Assembly: GCA_964504285.1 (NCBI GenBank)
Contig: CAZDDZ010000005.1
Location: forward strand, 1 to 64,000
Direction: 5' to 3'
DNA: 64,000 nt
DNA from: Pseudoflavonifractor sp964504285
GTDB lineage: Bacteria; Bacillota; Clostridia; Oscillospirales; Oscillospiraceae
Part shown: positions 25,724 to 34,861 of the stretch, piece after piece
Numbering within the stretch: the stretch's first letter is position 1
Layout: every line of letters begins with the position of its first letter
Made by a program: the position numbers and the translations under genes
The notes under the pieces: generated by a model
Database searches by the model: none
What the model saw: only the letters and a program-made list of their open reading frames with translations
What the model was told of the DNA's origin: nothing

Positions 25724-26803
25724 TTAACCGGCAGCCTTGGCGATAAGGGTCTGGAGACTGCTGATACCGATGGTGACCGAGGAGGCCACATCGGGGTCGG
25801 CGGGGCCGCCCTTATCGTTAAGTGCCATACCGGTAATTTCGCTCACGGTCTTGCCGGTGGCATAGGCCGAGAAGGCAGCGGCCTGCTCGTTCCACTCCTT
25901 GCCAATGGCGGAAGCCTTCTTCATGCCGTACTCGTCGCCCAGCTGGTTCTTGGAGGGGACGGCGGCGGTCAGGTCGCTGGTAATCACGCCGCTGGCGTTA
26001 AAGTTTACGTTGGCCTGCACGGAGTCAATGTAGCAGCTGGTCACGGTATCACCCTGCAAAGTCACGGCGGCAAAGTAGGTATAGGCCTGAGCCAGACCGT
26101 CCTTTTCGGCGGTAGCATCCTTGCTCTTCTTCATGTTGGCGTCGCTGGTGAGAGCCAGCTTGTCGCCCTTCTGTGCCCCCAGATGAGTGGCGTTGTTAAC
26201 GGCTTCCTGAATACCGGCCAGGTAGCCGCCCACGCTGATGGTCACAGAGGAAACCAAATCCGCGTCGGTGGGAGCTCCCTTTTCATTGACGGGAAGACCC
26301 ATGAGCTCATCCACCGTCTTGCCCACGGCATACTCGGCCAGAGCGGCGGCCTGCTCGTTCCACTCCTTGCCGATGGGAGAGGCCTTCTTCATGCCGTACT
26401 CGTCACCCAGCTCATTCTTGGTGGGGAACTGGGTAGCGGGGTCGGTGGTCAGCTTTCCGGTGGCGTCAAAGCTAATCTTAGACTCAAAAATGTCGATGAC
26501 ACAGGAGTCAATCACGCCGTTGTCGTCCACGGTGACGGCAACCAGAGTCATTTCGCTCTTGGCTACGCCGTCCTTGTCAGCGGAAGCGTCCTTGCTGTCT
26601 GCCACGCTGGCGGAGATGGACAGGCCGGTCTTTACGGCAGTGGTGTCGGAAGGAGTGGCAGAGGGGGTAACGGAAGGCGTGACAGAGGGAGTCGTGGAAG
26701 GAGTGGCCGAAGGGGTAGCTGTGGGAGAGCCCGCGCAGCCGGCCAGCAGACCGGCAGCCAGGGTCAGAGAGAGCGCGGCAAGAGAGAGTTTCTTTACGTT
26801 CAT
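25724..26803 (-). CDS. Lipoprotein with two tandem FMN-binding-like domains
   Basis: A 359-residue lipoprotein. The signal peptide ends in LLAGC, followed by a Thr/Pro/Ser linker of about ten TPS-type repeats and two homologous domains of about 150 residues. Each contains DGVAKSEMTLVAVTV- or DGLAQAYTYFAAVTL-type strands, ELGDEYGMKKAS.IGKEWNEQAAA and a GKTV.E..G motif. This resembles the FMN-binding lipoproteins of Bacillota (cAD1-precursor-like), thought to act in extracellular electron transfer or flavin binding. The identification is moderate, since no flavin-linking S/T-G-A-T motif is obvious. The ATG at 26803 follows GGAGG. The gene is monocistronic. Confidence 0.75.
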   Translation of the reverse strand: MNVKKLSLAALSLTLAAGLLAGCAGSPTATPSATPSTTPSVTPSVTPSATPSDTTAVKTGLSISASVADSKDASADKDGVAKSEMTLVAVTVDDNGVIDSCVIDIFESKISFDATGKLTTDPATQFPTKNELGDEYGMKKASPIGKEWNEQAAALAEYAVGKTVDELMGLPVNEKGAPTDADLVSSVTISVGGYLAGIQEAVNNATHLGAQKGDKLALTSDANMKKSKDATAEKDGLAQAYTYFAAVTLQGDTVTSCYIDSVQANVNFNASGVITSDLTAAVPSKNQLGDEYGMKKASAIGKEWNEQAAAFSAYATGKTVSEITGMALNDKGGPADPDVASSVTIGISSLQTLIAKAAG

Positions 26804-26882
26804 GGTGCGTACCTCCATTTAAGTTTGTTATAACTATAACAGAGGTACCTTAATGGCAAATGAATGGCATCTAAATAATTGT

Positions 26883-27047
26883 TAAGGTAACACCGCACAA
26901 TTCGGCAAGGCTGATTTGCAAGAAAAATCCGTGTCAGAAAAAGGCGTAAATTTGCCGGAATCCTGACGGATTTCAAAAATTTACAACGAATTTATAACGC
27001 GAATTTTTTGCAAAGCGCCGCGGACGCAATTGTGCGGTGTTGCCTTA
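26883..27047. repeat. Family C inverted-repeat element
   Basis: A 165-bp element whose ends are 20-bp inverted repeats with one mismatch (TAAGGTAACACCGCACA... / ...TGTGCGGTGTTGCCTTA). It begins and ends in TA like families A and B. It is the only copy in the window and lies 13 bases past the histidine-kinase stop. Confidence 0.75.
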
Positions 27048-27060
27048 GGAATAAAACAAT

Positions 27061-28824
27061 TTAAAGAGAAGTCTCTTGCACGTTCTCCCGGGGGGAGGGT
27101 TCCATAGGAAAGGTAACGGTAAAGACTGTGCCTGTGCCGGGGTGGGTTTCCACATCGATAGTGCCCTTGTGCTCGTCCACCACCTGACGGACAATAGCGA
27201 GCCCCAGGCCGGTACCCTTTCCGGTCTCCTTGGTGGAAAAGAAGGGTTCAAAAATCTGGGGAAGAACTTCCTTTGAAATGCCGGTGCCCGTATCGGAGAC
27301 ACGGAAGCATACCCTGTCCCCGCCGATGTGAGTGGAAACGGTCAGCCGCCCGCCGGCAGGCTCCATGGCGTGGTAGGCATTGAGAATCAGGTTTAACAGC
27401 AGCTGGGAGAGCTGAATTTCGTTGCCCATAATGCGGCCGTAAGGGCAGTTAAGCTCCGTTACCACCTCTACCCGCGGAGGACGGACGGGCTGGGCAACCT
27501 CCAGCACCTTGCGTACCAGACTGTCCGGCTCTACCAGCCGAAAGGTCTGAGCGGTGTTTTTACGGGACAGGTCGGACAGGCGGGAGATAATCTCCTTAGC
27601 TTTTTGTGAGGACTGGTAAATTTCCAGCAAATCGTCGTAAAGCTCTCCCACGGCCTGAGGTAGCTGCTCCATAGCCATGAGACTATACCCCATAATGGGG
27701 GTAAGCAGGTTATTAAACTCATGGGCAATGCTGGAGGTCAGGGTACCGATGGTCTGAAGCCGCTGGTGGTGAGCCAGTTCCTGCGTTTGGCGGTTAAGCT
27801 CTTCCATGACGGTATTCTTCTCCCGCAGCAGCTCCAGCTCCTTGGCGGCACGGGCGCCGCGTCTGCCAGCCCACAGTGCCAGCATGGCAAGCAAAATGAT
27901 GCCGATGACTGCCATACTGCCGTAGGTCAGCAGCCGGAATGCCGCCATACTCAGGGGGCGCATGGCCTCGTCATAATTGGTGGAGGCACCCACAGCAAAA
28001 AAGCCGTTACTCTCCTCGGTGGCGGGTACCACGGCGATGCGGGAGGTAAAGGGGCCTTCTCCGGCACAGGTGAAGGACTCGTAAAAGACGGCCTGCTCGG
28101 TACCCTCCTCCTGCACAGCGAGCAGATGCGCCAGCCCATAATAGTCGCAGTAGCCGGGGGTCATTTGGGCAATGGTGTGCACCCGAATGCCGTTGTGGGT
28201 GTTGTGCACCAGCGTTCTTCCGCCAGCATCCATAAGAAGAATGCGATCCTCGGTGCCTGCTGTCAGGTCGGCGGCCACACGGTCGTAAAAGCCAATTAAA
28301 TTCATCAGGGCGTAATAGGTCAGGCCGTTTTCCCGCTCAATGCCGAAGGCCAGATAGACAGTGCCGTCCTCCGCCACGCAGGGACGGATGGAGCTGTCCC
28401 CCGATTGCCAGCCTGCCATGGGCGGAAAGCTGTAACGGGTCTGGCCGTCGCTGCTCACCAGTACACGTCCGGGGCCTTGGGCGGCCAGCATGGAGACAAT
28501 CAGCTCGTCCTTGCGGAGAATATTGTCGGTCATGCGGGTAATCAGTGCATCGGCCGAGCCGGTGGAGAGATATTCCGCCTCGGCATCCATGAAAGCCGGA
28601 CGGCTGACAGTGTACTCCAAATTGTCGCGGTAACGGCGCAGGTAGCTCTCTACGCTCCGGTCCACCGAGCGGGCCAGGCCAAAGAGCTGGTCATCCCGGG
28701 CGGTAACGGCAAGCTCCTCGTAGTGCTGAATGACCCGTACGGTCATCCATAGACCGCTGACAATCAGAAAAAGACTGACCAGAAGTCCAACGGCAAAGCC
28801 CCAGCCCTTTTTTATTCCAGACAC
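27061..28824 (-). CDS. Membrane sensor histidine kinase with extracytoplasmic Cache-like domain
   Basis: This 587-residue kinase has an N-terminal membrane helix (about 10-30), an extracytoplasmic sensor region of about 270 residues (Cache-like by layout), a second helix near 310-330, a coiled linker, an H-box SIAHEFNNLL with phospho-His at about residue 368, and a HATPase domain with N box LNLILNAYHAM, DTGTGI, FEPFFSTKETGKGTGLGL. The NtrB/HPK4-like H-box pairs oddly with an OmpR-type regulator encoded divergently. The start is a GTG with GGAGG eight bases upstream. The family A element A6 lies in the shared promoter region. Confidence 0.88.
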   Translation of the reverse strand: MSGIKKGWGFAVGLLVSLFLIVSGLWMTVRVIQHYEELAVTARDDQLFGLARSVDRSVESYLRRYRDNLEYTVSRPAFMDAEAEYLSTGSADALITRMTDNILRKDELIVSMLAAQGPGRVLVSSDGQTRYSFPPMAGWQSGDSSIRPCVAEDGTVYLAFGIERENGLTYYALMNLIGFYDRVAADLTAGTEDRILLMDAGGRTLVHNTHNGIRVHTIAQMTPGYCDYYGLAHLLAVQEEGTEQAVFYESFTCAGEGPFTSRIAVVPATEESNGFFAVGASTNYDEAMRPLSMAAFRLLTYGSMAVIGIILLAMLALWAGRRGARAAKELELLREKNTVMEELNRQTQELAHHQRLQTIGTLTSSIAHEFNNLLTPIMGYSLMAMEQLPQAVGELYDDLLEIYQSSQKAKEIISRLSDLSRKNTAQTFRLVEPDSLVRKVLEVAQPVRPPRVEVVTELNCPYGRIMGNEIQLSQLLLNLILNAYHAMEPAGGRLTVSTHIGGDRVCFRVSDTGTGISKEVLPQIFEPFFSTKETGKGTGLGLAIVRQVVDEHKGTIDVETHPGTGTVFTVTFPMEPSPRENVQETSL

Positions 28825-28867
28825 CGAACCCGCCTCCCCTTGTCAAGCGCAGATTTTTTTTGTATAC

Positions 28868-29029
28868 TAGAGCGTATCTGAACAGTCTCAAAACGCTCAT
28901 AAACTTGTCTTTTGCCGTCATGTTGCGCCAATTTTCCTTGCCATACGTCAGTATGGCTGCAAAAAATGGGCTTGCCTAACAAAAAATTCTGCGGTTCTGT
29001 GCATTCCGCTACTTTTCAGATACGCTCTA
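28868..29029. repeat. Family A inverted-repeat element (A6)
   Basis: A 162-bp copy with intact ends TAGAGCGTATCTGAACAG / CTTTTCAGATACGCTCTA and the central ATACGTCAGTAT. It occupies most of the 274-base gap between a histidine-kinase gene and its probable response-regulator gene. Confidence 0.88.
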
Positions 29030-29098
29030 CTTTTATTTATTTTTATTTATATAAGGGTATCATAATAAAAATCTTCTGTAAAGAAAGGCGTGTGGCTG

Positions 29099-29782
29099 AT
29101 GGCCGATACCGTGCTCATTGTGGACGACGACCGGGCTGTCCTCACCATGCTGTGCAAGGTGGTGCGCAGCAACGGCATTGAGGCCGTTACCGCCAACAGC
29201 GGGGAGCAGGCGCTGGCCCTGATGGACGAGGGCAAATACGACCTGATCATTATGGATGTGAATATGCACGGCATGGATGGCTTTCAGGCTGTGCAGGCCA
29301 TTCGAGGCAAGGGAATCAAGACCCCCATCATCATTGTCAGCGGGCGGAAAGAGGACTACGACACCATCTACGGTCTGGACATCGGTGCGGACGACTATAT
29401 TACCAAGCCGTTTAACCCGGTGACCTTGGGGGCAAAGGTCAAGGCGCTTATCCGCCGCAGCCGCGACCAGCTGCCCGGAGCCGACAGCACCATTGCCGCA
29501 GGCCCTTTTCAGTATAACACAAGCACTCTGCGTTTTTACAAGGACGGAACAGAAATTTCCCTTTCCTCCAAAGAAAATGCCATGATGAAGCTTTTTATAG
29601 ACAATGTAAACCGTATTTTTTCCAAGGATATGCTCTATGACCTCATCTGGGGCGAGGCTATTATTGACGAAAACGCCATCATGGTGTACGTTAACCGGCT
29701 TCGTCAAAAAATTGAGGAGGATCCCGCCAAGCCCCATTATATCCAGACAGTACGGGGATTGGGGTATCGATTTGTGGTATAA
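29099..29782 (+). CDS. OmpR-family response regulator
   Basis: A 227-residue regulator with a receiver domain (VDDDRAV acidic pocket, phospho-Asp at about residue 53 in IIMDVNM, ITKPF with the conserved Lys) and a C-terminal winged helix (LSSKENAMMKLFIDN, VYVNRLRQKIEEDP, YIQTVRGLGYRF). I chose ATG 29099 because its AAAGG site is well spaced; a GTG at 29090 is too close. The partner is probably the divergent histidine kinase. The stop codon TAA is formed by the TATAAT at the start of the family D repeat, so the last residues (RFVV) may have been changed by that insertion. Confidence 0.9.
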   Translation: MADTVLIVDDDRAVLTMLCKVVRSNGIEAVTANSGEQALALMDEGKYDLIIMDVNMHGMDGFQAVQAIRGKGIKTPIIIVSGRKEDYDTIYGLDIGADDYITKPFNPVTLGAKVKALIRRSRDQLPGADSTIAAGPFQYNTSTLRFYKDGTEISLSSKENAMMKLFIDNVNRIFSKDMLYDLIWGEAIIDENAIMVYVNRLRQKIEEDPAKPHYIQTVRGLGYRFVV

Positions 29783-30010
29783 TAACCGCAGCGCAGTTAT
29801 TATACGCGCATGTGGACACTTGGTGTCCACGCGCTGGGATTTTAGCCCCGGCGCGGGACGTGCCGGTGGCATATTATACCGCAACCTGCGGTTGTGGTAT
29901 AATAACCGCGTTGTGGTTATTATACGCGCATGTGGACACTCGGTGTCCACGCGCTGGGATTTTAGCCCCGGCACGGGACGCGCCGAGGGCAGGTTATGTC
30001 ACAAATAAAA
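29775..30010. repeat. Family D tandem hairpin repeat, two 120-bp units (D1)
   Basis: Two units, starting with TGGTATAAT at 29775 and 29895, are exactly 120 bases apart. Each holds a palindrome around the -10 (TATAATAACCGC...GTTATTATA), a perfect GTGGACAC/GTGTCCAC hairpin, the constant GCGCTGGGATTTTAGCC and a third CCGGC/GCCGG-type hairpin. The array is flanked by short AT-rich inverted sequences. Confidence 0.8.
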
Positions 30011-30034
30011 TTTGTCATATAACAGAATATTAAA

Positions 30035-30072
30035 ACAGAGCTGCCGCGTTAGTTCGCGGCAGCTCCGTTTTT
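30035..30072. terminator. Terminator of the SLH surface-protein gene
   Basis: GAGCTGCCGCG and CGCGGCAGCTC pair around TTAGTT, with T-runs on both strands, 14 bases past the stop codon. Confidence 0.85.
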
Positions 30073-30085
30073 TGTTTTGCCGAAA

Positions 30086-33000
30086 TTACTTTACCAGCAG
30101 GGTAATCATGCGCTCCATAAGGGCGGCAACCTCGCCACGGGTGGCGGAGGCTGCGGGATCAAGACGCTGACCGCCCTTGCCGGTAAGCAGACCTGCGGAT
30201 ACGGCCCAGGTCATGCCGTCCTTGGCCCAGTCGGATACCAGACCGCCATCGGAGAAATCGGTCAAGGGGGTGCTGTTCACGGCAGTGTCCAGCCCCGCAG
30301 CCTTGGCGTAACGGTACAGGAAGGCGGCAAGCTGCTCTCGGGTCACACTGACGTCGGGGGCAAAGCCACCTGCTGAGCCGGTAACGATACCTTGCTCGCC
30401 TGCCCAGGACACGGCGTCTGCGTACCAGGCGTCGGCGGGAATGTCGGTAAAGTCGGTGCCGGTTGCCGCCGGGCTGTTTTCCAGCCGGTGGAGAACAGTT
30501 ACCAGCATGGCGCGGGACATATATTCCTCTGCGTCAAAGCGGTCCGCGCTGCTGCCCTGGAACAGCCCATGGCTGGCCGCGAAGCCAACTGCACCGGCTG
30601 CCCAATGGGTGGCGGGCACATCGGAAAATACGGCCAAACGGTTGACTGCCGTCACAGTAGCCGAGCCGCCCAGCAGGGCATAGGTCACGCCGTCGGACAC
30701 CAGGGACTTGGGCAATACGGTCAGAGTACCGTCCGCCTCCACCAGTGCGGCAACCAGGGTGGGGGAAACATTGCTGCGAGCCAAAGGCGTTTTTAGGGTA
30801 TCGGGCACGGGAATGGCGACCTTTAAGCCACCGCTGAGCTGATTAACAGCCTTACCGTCGGCGGCTACCGTAATGGCCACAGAGCCATCCACCCCGCGGT
30901 CAGCCGTGAGGGTGACCGTTTTGCCACCCTCTTGCGCCAGGGCGGCAAGACCAGCGGCATTCAGGGTAAGTGCGCCCACAGGAGTATCCATGGTCAGGCG
31001 CAGGCCGCTTTCCTTGGAAAGGGCGGAAATGGAGCTGCTGGGCAGCGCCACCGAGACCTTAGAAACGTCGCCCTTAATTTTGGGGGCGATGACCAGCTCG
31101 GTGGCTGTGTTCTTCTGGATGGCTTTCAATGCTTTATCCGTGTCCGCATTGGAGATGGTGACAGTGGCCGTGCCGTTTGTTACCGTGGCAGTGGGGGTAA
31201 GCGTTTCAGTTTTTTCACCGGAAGGGGTTTCGGGTTTGGTGTCGGTAATTTTGTCGTTGTCCGGATACTTACCGGCGTTGGCCCCTAAATCATTTCCCAG
31301 ATTTAACGTGTAGCGCCAAGTGATAACGTCACCGTTTTTGAGGGGATAGGCGTTACAACCAACGTCGGGATAGCTGCCGTTGACCGCGTACATCCAGCCG
31401 CTGCCGCTGCCGTGGTCGAATTCTCCGTCTCCGTCAATAGAGCTAATATAGACACTGCCGTATTTCCCGCTGAAGGAAAACTTGTAAGCAATACTTTTTT
31501 CATCCAGAATCCGCTTAGTCACATCCCACGCGCTGTCTCCTTCTTTCAGGACAACCTGAACATCTTTTACCACATAGCCCCCGCCGATAGTGAGCTTATC
31601 GATGGAGAGGGTGACAGTTTCCTTTTCGGTTGGGGTGGGCGGAACGATGGTACCGCCGTTATCTACGGTAAAGGTAATCGCAGGCATTTCGCCCTGGTAG
31701 TGCTTATTGGTTACTTCCATGGGGCGATTTTGGATAACAGCAAAATAATTTTCCCTCACATAACCGTCTGTCAGGGTAAAGGTTCCGCTAATATCCTTGG
31801 GAACCACAAAGGACAAGGTTCTCAAATCTTCCTTTTTGTCCTTGCAGTCTTCCGTTTGCACCGTGGTCATATTGGGAATGTTACTGCTGTAAACCAGCTT
31901 GAGGGAGGTGGTGCTCTGATTGCCCAACGCAACGAGCAGATTGGGGAAGTTAATGGTCACCTTAATACCCTCGGTCACCTTTTCCTGTGTGACCGTGTGC
32001 TGAAAGGTGGTAAGGTCGGCGACAGCCTTGTTGTAGGCTTTTATAGCTCCGTCCAGCGCGGTAACGGCCTCCTCTGCCTCCAACCCCGTAAGCCCATCCT
32101 TTGTTAGGGTTTGATTGGCTTTGGAAATGGCTTCCTTTAGTACATTCCACGCGGTTTCGGCGCCATCCACCTCGACCACTGTCATAGCTTCGGCAATTTT
32201 ATCGGTTAAGGCCTTTTTCTGCGCATCGTTTACCGGTCTTTCTACAATGGTCACGGCACAGGTTGCGGTTTTACCGCCATCCACAGTGGTGGCAGTTAGT
32301 GTAACAGGAGTTTGGGTAACCGCCTGCGCTGACAGGGTTCCGGAATTTAAATTTAAAGTAAACTGATCAGAGGAACTCCAGGAATAGTTTTGATTTGTTG
32401 CCTCCGCGGGATACACAGTAGCCCCCAGCTTGCTGCCCAGTTCCGAGATTTGGAATTTGTCGCCTCTGTAAAGGGTCAGCGTTTTGGTGGTTAGCTCAAT
32501 GCGCTCTACTTTGACGGCGGCTGATGTCTCTGCCACGTCAATTTTAAAATTAGGAAGGGTAGAGAATTCACCATCGTGAGTATCACTCATGCCTGCATTG
32601 GAACCGCCCACCGCGGAGTTGGTTTTGTCACTGCCCAGCGCGCTGCCCCACCATTGGGAGAAGATTTTTCCGTTTGTAAACTCATAAGAGCCGGCATCGG
32701 GAAATGTCATGGTAATTGCGTTTTTCGTTGCTAAGTCCCACTGGGTGGAGACACCCTCCAGCTTGCCGCCCAGGGCGGCGTTGGTGTAGTGAGCATAGGT
32801 GCCGTGGGTGCTCCAAGAGGGATTCCCCTGGTTTATATATTTCCAAGTGGGATTGTAAATGGTGGCCAGCTTATAGACGGGAGGAGTAATGCCCTTGAAG
32901 CTGACTTCGGCGGTGTCTCCCTTGGCAAGGGGAAGCCCGGGGAAGCTCACGTTTTTTATATTTAATTCAATTTTTCTGGCGTCGACCACTTGATAAAAAC

Positions 33001-34744
33001 TTTTGGCTTCACCGGCGGTATCGGTAGCGACCACACCAATAATGTTGGAGCGGTTTTCTAAAGGAGCAAGGTAAGAACCATCTGATTCAGGGGTAAGAGT
33101 GCTCCCGTTGCAGGTGACCAAAAGACTTTTTGCCCCATCGGCGGTTACGGTAAAAGGAAGATTTACGCTGTTACCTTCATGAAAATAGATGGTGTCGTAG
33201 CTGCGCTGGGCAATGCTTGTGGTGGGGGTAATGCTGCCCTTTTCACCCACAGAGAACACCGCGTATGCAGTGTTTACCGAGGAGGAGGCGCCAAAAGTTT
33301 TCCCTTCGTAAACCAACTCGTCATAGGTGACCTTTACTATGGTGGTACCGGCCTTAACTGCGGTAACGGTAACCTTATCCTTGCTTTTAGGGGTGTCCAA
33401 GGTGATGCTGCTGCCGCCGATAATTTCAAAGTTAAAGTCGGGACGCTGCACATTGTTATTGGTGTAGTCGGTCACAATCTGGGGCACGCGGCGGGGAAAA
33501 ATAGTGGCGGTATCTCCGATGGACAGGGACTTAAAATCGTATTGAAGCCAAAGGTCGTTTTGCCAGTCGTCGGGAACAGAGGAGGGGACAACGGGTGGAG
33601 TTAGCTTTTCCTCTACGGTAATGGTGCACCAAGGAGAGATAATGGGGGTTGCACCATCTCCGCTGGTGAAGGCACTGACCACATAGGTGCCCGCCACGTC
33701 AAAGGAGATGGACGCAAGACCGTCTCCGTCTGTGATGGTCAAGGGAGTTGCAGAGATGCTATTGTTTTCTATCAGAGCAATTTTTGCACTAGGAACGGGC
33801 ATATTGACGCGGTTGGGCTTTTGCGCGGTCATGAGAGAATAGCTGTTCAGTGTGAGCGCAATAGGATCTCCCACATAAGCCGTGATGCTGCTGACGGATG
33901 CGCCGTCCTGCTCGAACCAAGCATACAGGTCGGAAAAAAAGGAGTCTTCTTTATTGAAAAAGAACTGCACAAAGCTACCATCGGTGACCACGGCTTCGTT
34001 TATGAGCTTGCCGGTATATTCGCCATAAGTTGGGTTCACTACGCCATCGTTGGGTTGCTCACCATCTACGGCAAAACCGAAGCCGCTTGTGGTGGGCAGA
34101 CCAAACGCCTTGGAAACCCAGCCGGAGGAGGTAACTGCCAGATACGTGTTCATCTCGTCCTTGGCTGTTGTGTCAAACAGATCCTCATGCAGTTTGACCA
34201 GCACATCCAGGGCGGTTATATCGTCAGCGCCAACCTCTGCACCGTAGGTATAGCCGTAGGATGCGGCAAGTCCTGCCGTGACAGAAATTTTTTGCCGTGG
34301 CACAAGGAAGGTGTCTGCTTGCTGTGCGCAGGAAATAATGGTTGCCTGTTTGTGGGTGAAAACTTCGGGAGCCACCGCTTCGGCAAAATAAATATGTGCA
34401 CTAATTGCATTTAAACCACTCGCAACAATACAATAGCAACCATTTGGTATAATTGAAAAATCTTCTGTGGCTTTTGCTTCGGACCAGGCTGACATAATAT
34501 AGTTGCCCTGGAGACCTTGGACGGCTACACTGCCACCCATTTTTTCTTCGGGCACCTGAATCACATACTTGGGGACATCCTTATTATTGTCCGTGCAAGA
34601 CTCTAAACCCTCTTGTAAAACGGTTAGTTCTTGCCCATCTATTGTTGCGGTAAAGGGCACTGTGCTCTCTGCCAATGCGCCCATAGGCACCAGCCCCAGA
34701 GTTAGCACCAGAGTCAGGAGCAGAGATAAAATGCGTTTTTTCAT
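30086..34744 (-). CDS. SLH-anchored surface protein with two transcobalamin-like (DUF4430) domains
   Basis: A 1552-residue exported protein. In order: signal peptide (MKKRILSLLLTLVLTLGLVPMGALA); a first DUF4430-like domain at about 150-270 (DDITALDVLVKLHEDLF, WVSKAFGLPTTSGFGFAVDG); Ig-like regions; a Big_2-like domain near 730-830; a helical FIVAR-like stretch; a beta domain; a clear DUF4430 domain at about 1040-1150 (VTLSIDKLTIGGG, DSAWDVTKRIL, GSGWMYAVNGSYPDVGCNAY, NGDVITWRYTLNLG); and three SLH repeats from about 1370 to the end. DUF4430 is the beta domain shared with intrinsic factor and transcobalamin. A cobalamin riboswitch precedes the gene, so corrinoid capture at the cell wall is the natural inference. 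The ATG at 34744 follows AGGAGG. Confidence 0.88.
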   Translation of the reverse strand: MKKRILSLLLTLVLTLGLVPMGALAESTVPFTATIDGQELTVLQEGLESCTDNNKDVPKYVIQVPEEKMGGSVAVQGLQGNYIMSAWSEAKATEDFSIIPNGCYCIVASGLNAISAHIYFAEAVAPEVFTHKQATIISCAQQADTFLVPRQKISVTAGLAASYGYTYGAEVGADDITALDVLVKLHEDLFDTTAKDEMNTYLAVTSSGWVSKAFGLPTTSGFGFAVDGEQPNDGVVNPTYGEYTGKLINEAVVTDGSFVQFFFNKEDSFFSDLYAWFEQDGASVSSITAYVGDPIALTLNSYSLMTAQKPNRVNMPVPSAKIALIENNSISATPLTITDGDGLASISFDVAGTYVVSAFTSGDGATPIISPWCTITVEEKLTPPVVPSSVPDDWQNDLWLQYDFKSLSIGDTATIFPRRVPQIVTDYTNNNVQRPDFNFEIIGGSSITLDTPKSKDKVTVTAVKAGTTIVKVTYDELVYEGKTFGASSSVNTAYAVFSVGEKGSITPTTSIAQRSYDTIYFHEGNSVNLPFTVTADGAKSLLVTCNGSTLTPESDGSYLAPLENRSNIIGVVATDTAGEAKSFYQVVDARKIELNIKNVSFPGLPLAKGDTAEVSFKGITPPVYKLATIYNPTWKYINQGNPSWSTHGTYAHYTNAALGGKLEGVSTQWDLATKNAITMTFPDAGSYEFTNGKIFSQWWGSALGSDKTNSAVGGSNAGMSDTHDGEFSTLPNFKIDVAETSAAVKVERIELTTKTLTLYRGDKFQISELGSKLGATVYPAEATNQNYSWSSSDQFTLNLNSGTLSAQAVTQTPVTLTATTVDGGKTATCAVTIVERPVNDAQKKALTDKIAEAMTVVEVDGAETAWNVLKEAISKANQTLTKDGLTGLEAEEAVTALDGAIKAYNKAVADLTTFQHTVTQEKVTEGIKVTINFPNLLVALGNQSTTSLKLVYSSNIPNMTTVQTEDCKDKKEDLRTLSFVVPKDISGTFTLTDGYVRENYFAVIQNRPMEVTNKHYQGEMPAITFTVDNGGTIVPPTPTEKETVTLSIDKLTIGGGYVVKDVQVVLKEGDSAWDVTKRILDEKSIAYKFSFSGKYGSVYISSIDGDGEFDHGSGSGWMYAVNGSYPDVGCNAYPLKNGDVITWRYTLNLGNDLGANAGKYPDNDKITDTKPETPSGEKTETLTPTATVTNGTATVTISNADTDKALKAIQKNTATELVIAPKIKGDVSKVSVALPSSSISALSKESGLRLTMDTPVGALTLNAAGLAALAQEGGKTVTLTADRGVDGSVAITVAADGKAVNQLSGGLKVAIPVPDTLKTPLARSNVSPTLVAALVEADGTLTVLPKSLVSDGVTYALLGGSATVTAVNRLAVFSDVPATHWAAGAVGFAASHGLFQGSSADRFDAEEYMSRAMLVTVLHRLENSPAATGTDFTDIPADAWYADAVSWAGEQGIVTGSAGGFAPDVSVTREQLAAFLYRYAKAAGLDTAVNSTPLTDFSDGGLVSDWAKDGMTWAVSAGLLTGKGGQRLDPAASATRGEVAALMERMITLLVK

Positions 34745-34771
34745 ATGACTTCCTCCTCGCTTTTTCAGAAA

Positions 34772-34809
34772 AACAAAAAAACTGTGGCAATCCATTTGGA
34801 TTGCCACAG
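34772..34809 (-). terminator. Riboswitch-controlled rho-independent terminator
   Basis: CTGTGGCAATCCA pairs with TGGATTGCCACAG over a 2-base loop and is followed by a T-run on the minus strand. It lies between the cobalamin aptamer and the start of the surface-protein gene, the expected expression platform. Confidence 0.88.
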
Positions 34810-34861
34810 CCGTTTTTCTGTGCCTAAATTGCCCCCTCCGCGTGCCCATACCCCGGGCAGG

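Noticed and set aside
26640..26740. Short direct repeats that might suggest a CRISPR or minisatellite
   Set aside because: They are the in-frame codons of the Thr-Pro-Ser linker of the lipoprotein.
25610..26833. A 407-codon plus-strand frame opposite the lipoprotein
   Set aside because: The low-complexity Gly/Arg end mirrors the TPS-repeat linker on the other strand; the lipoprotein with signal peptide and ribosome site is the real gene.
29775..30010. Tandem repeats considered as a CRISPR array
   Set aside because: Units are 120 bases with internal hairpins, only two copies, no unique spacers of regular size and no cas genes.
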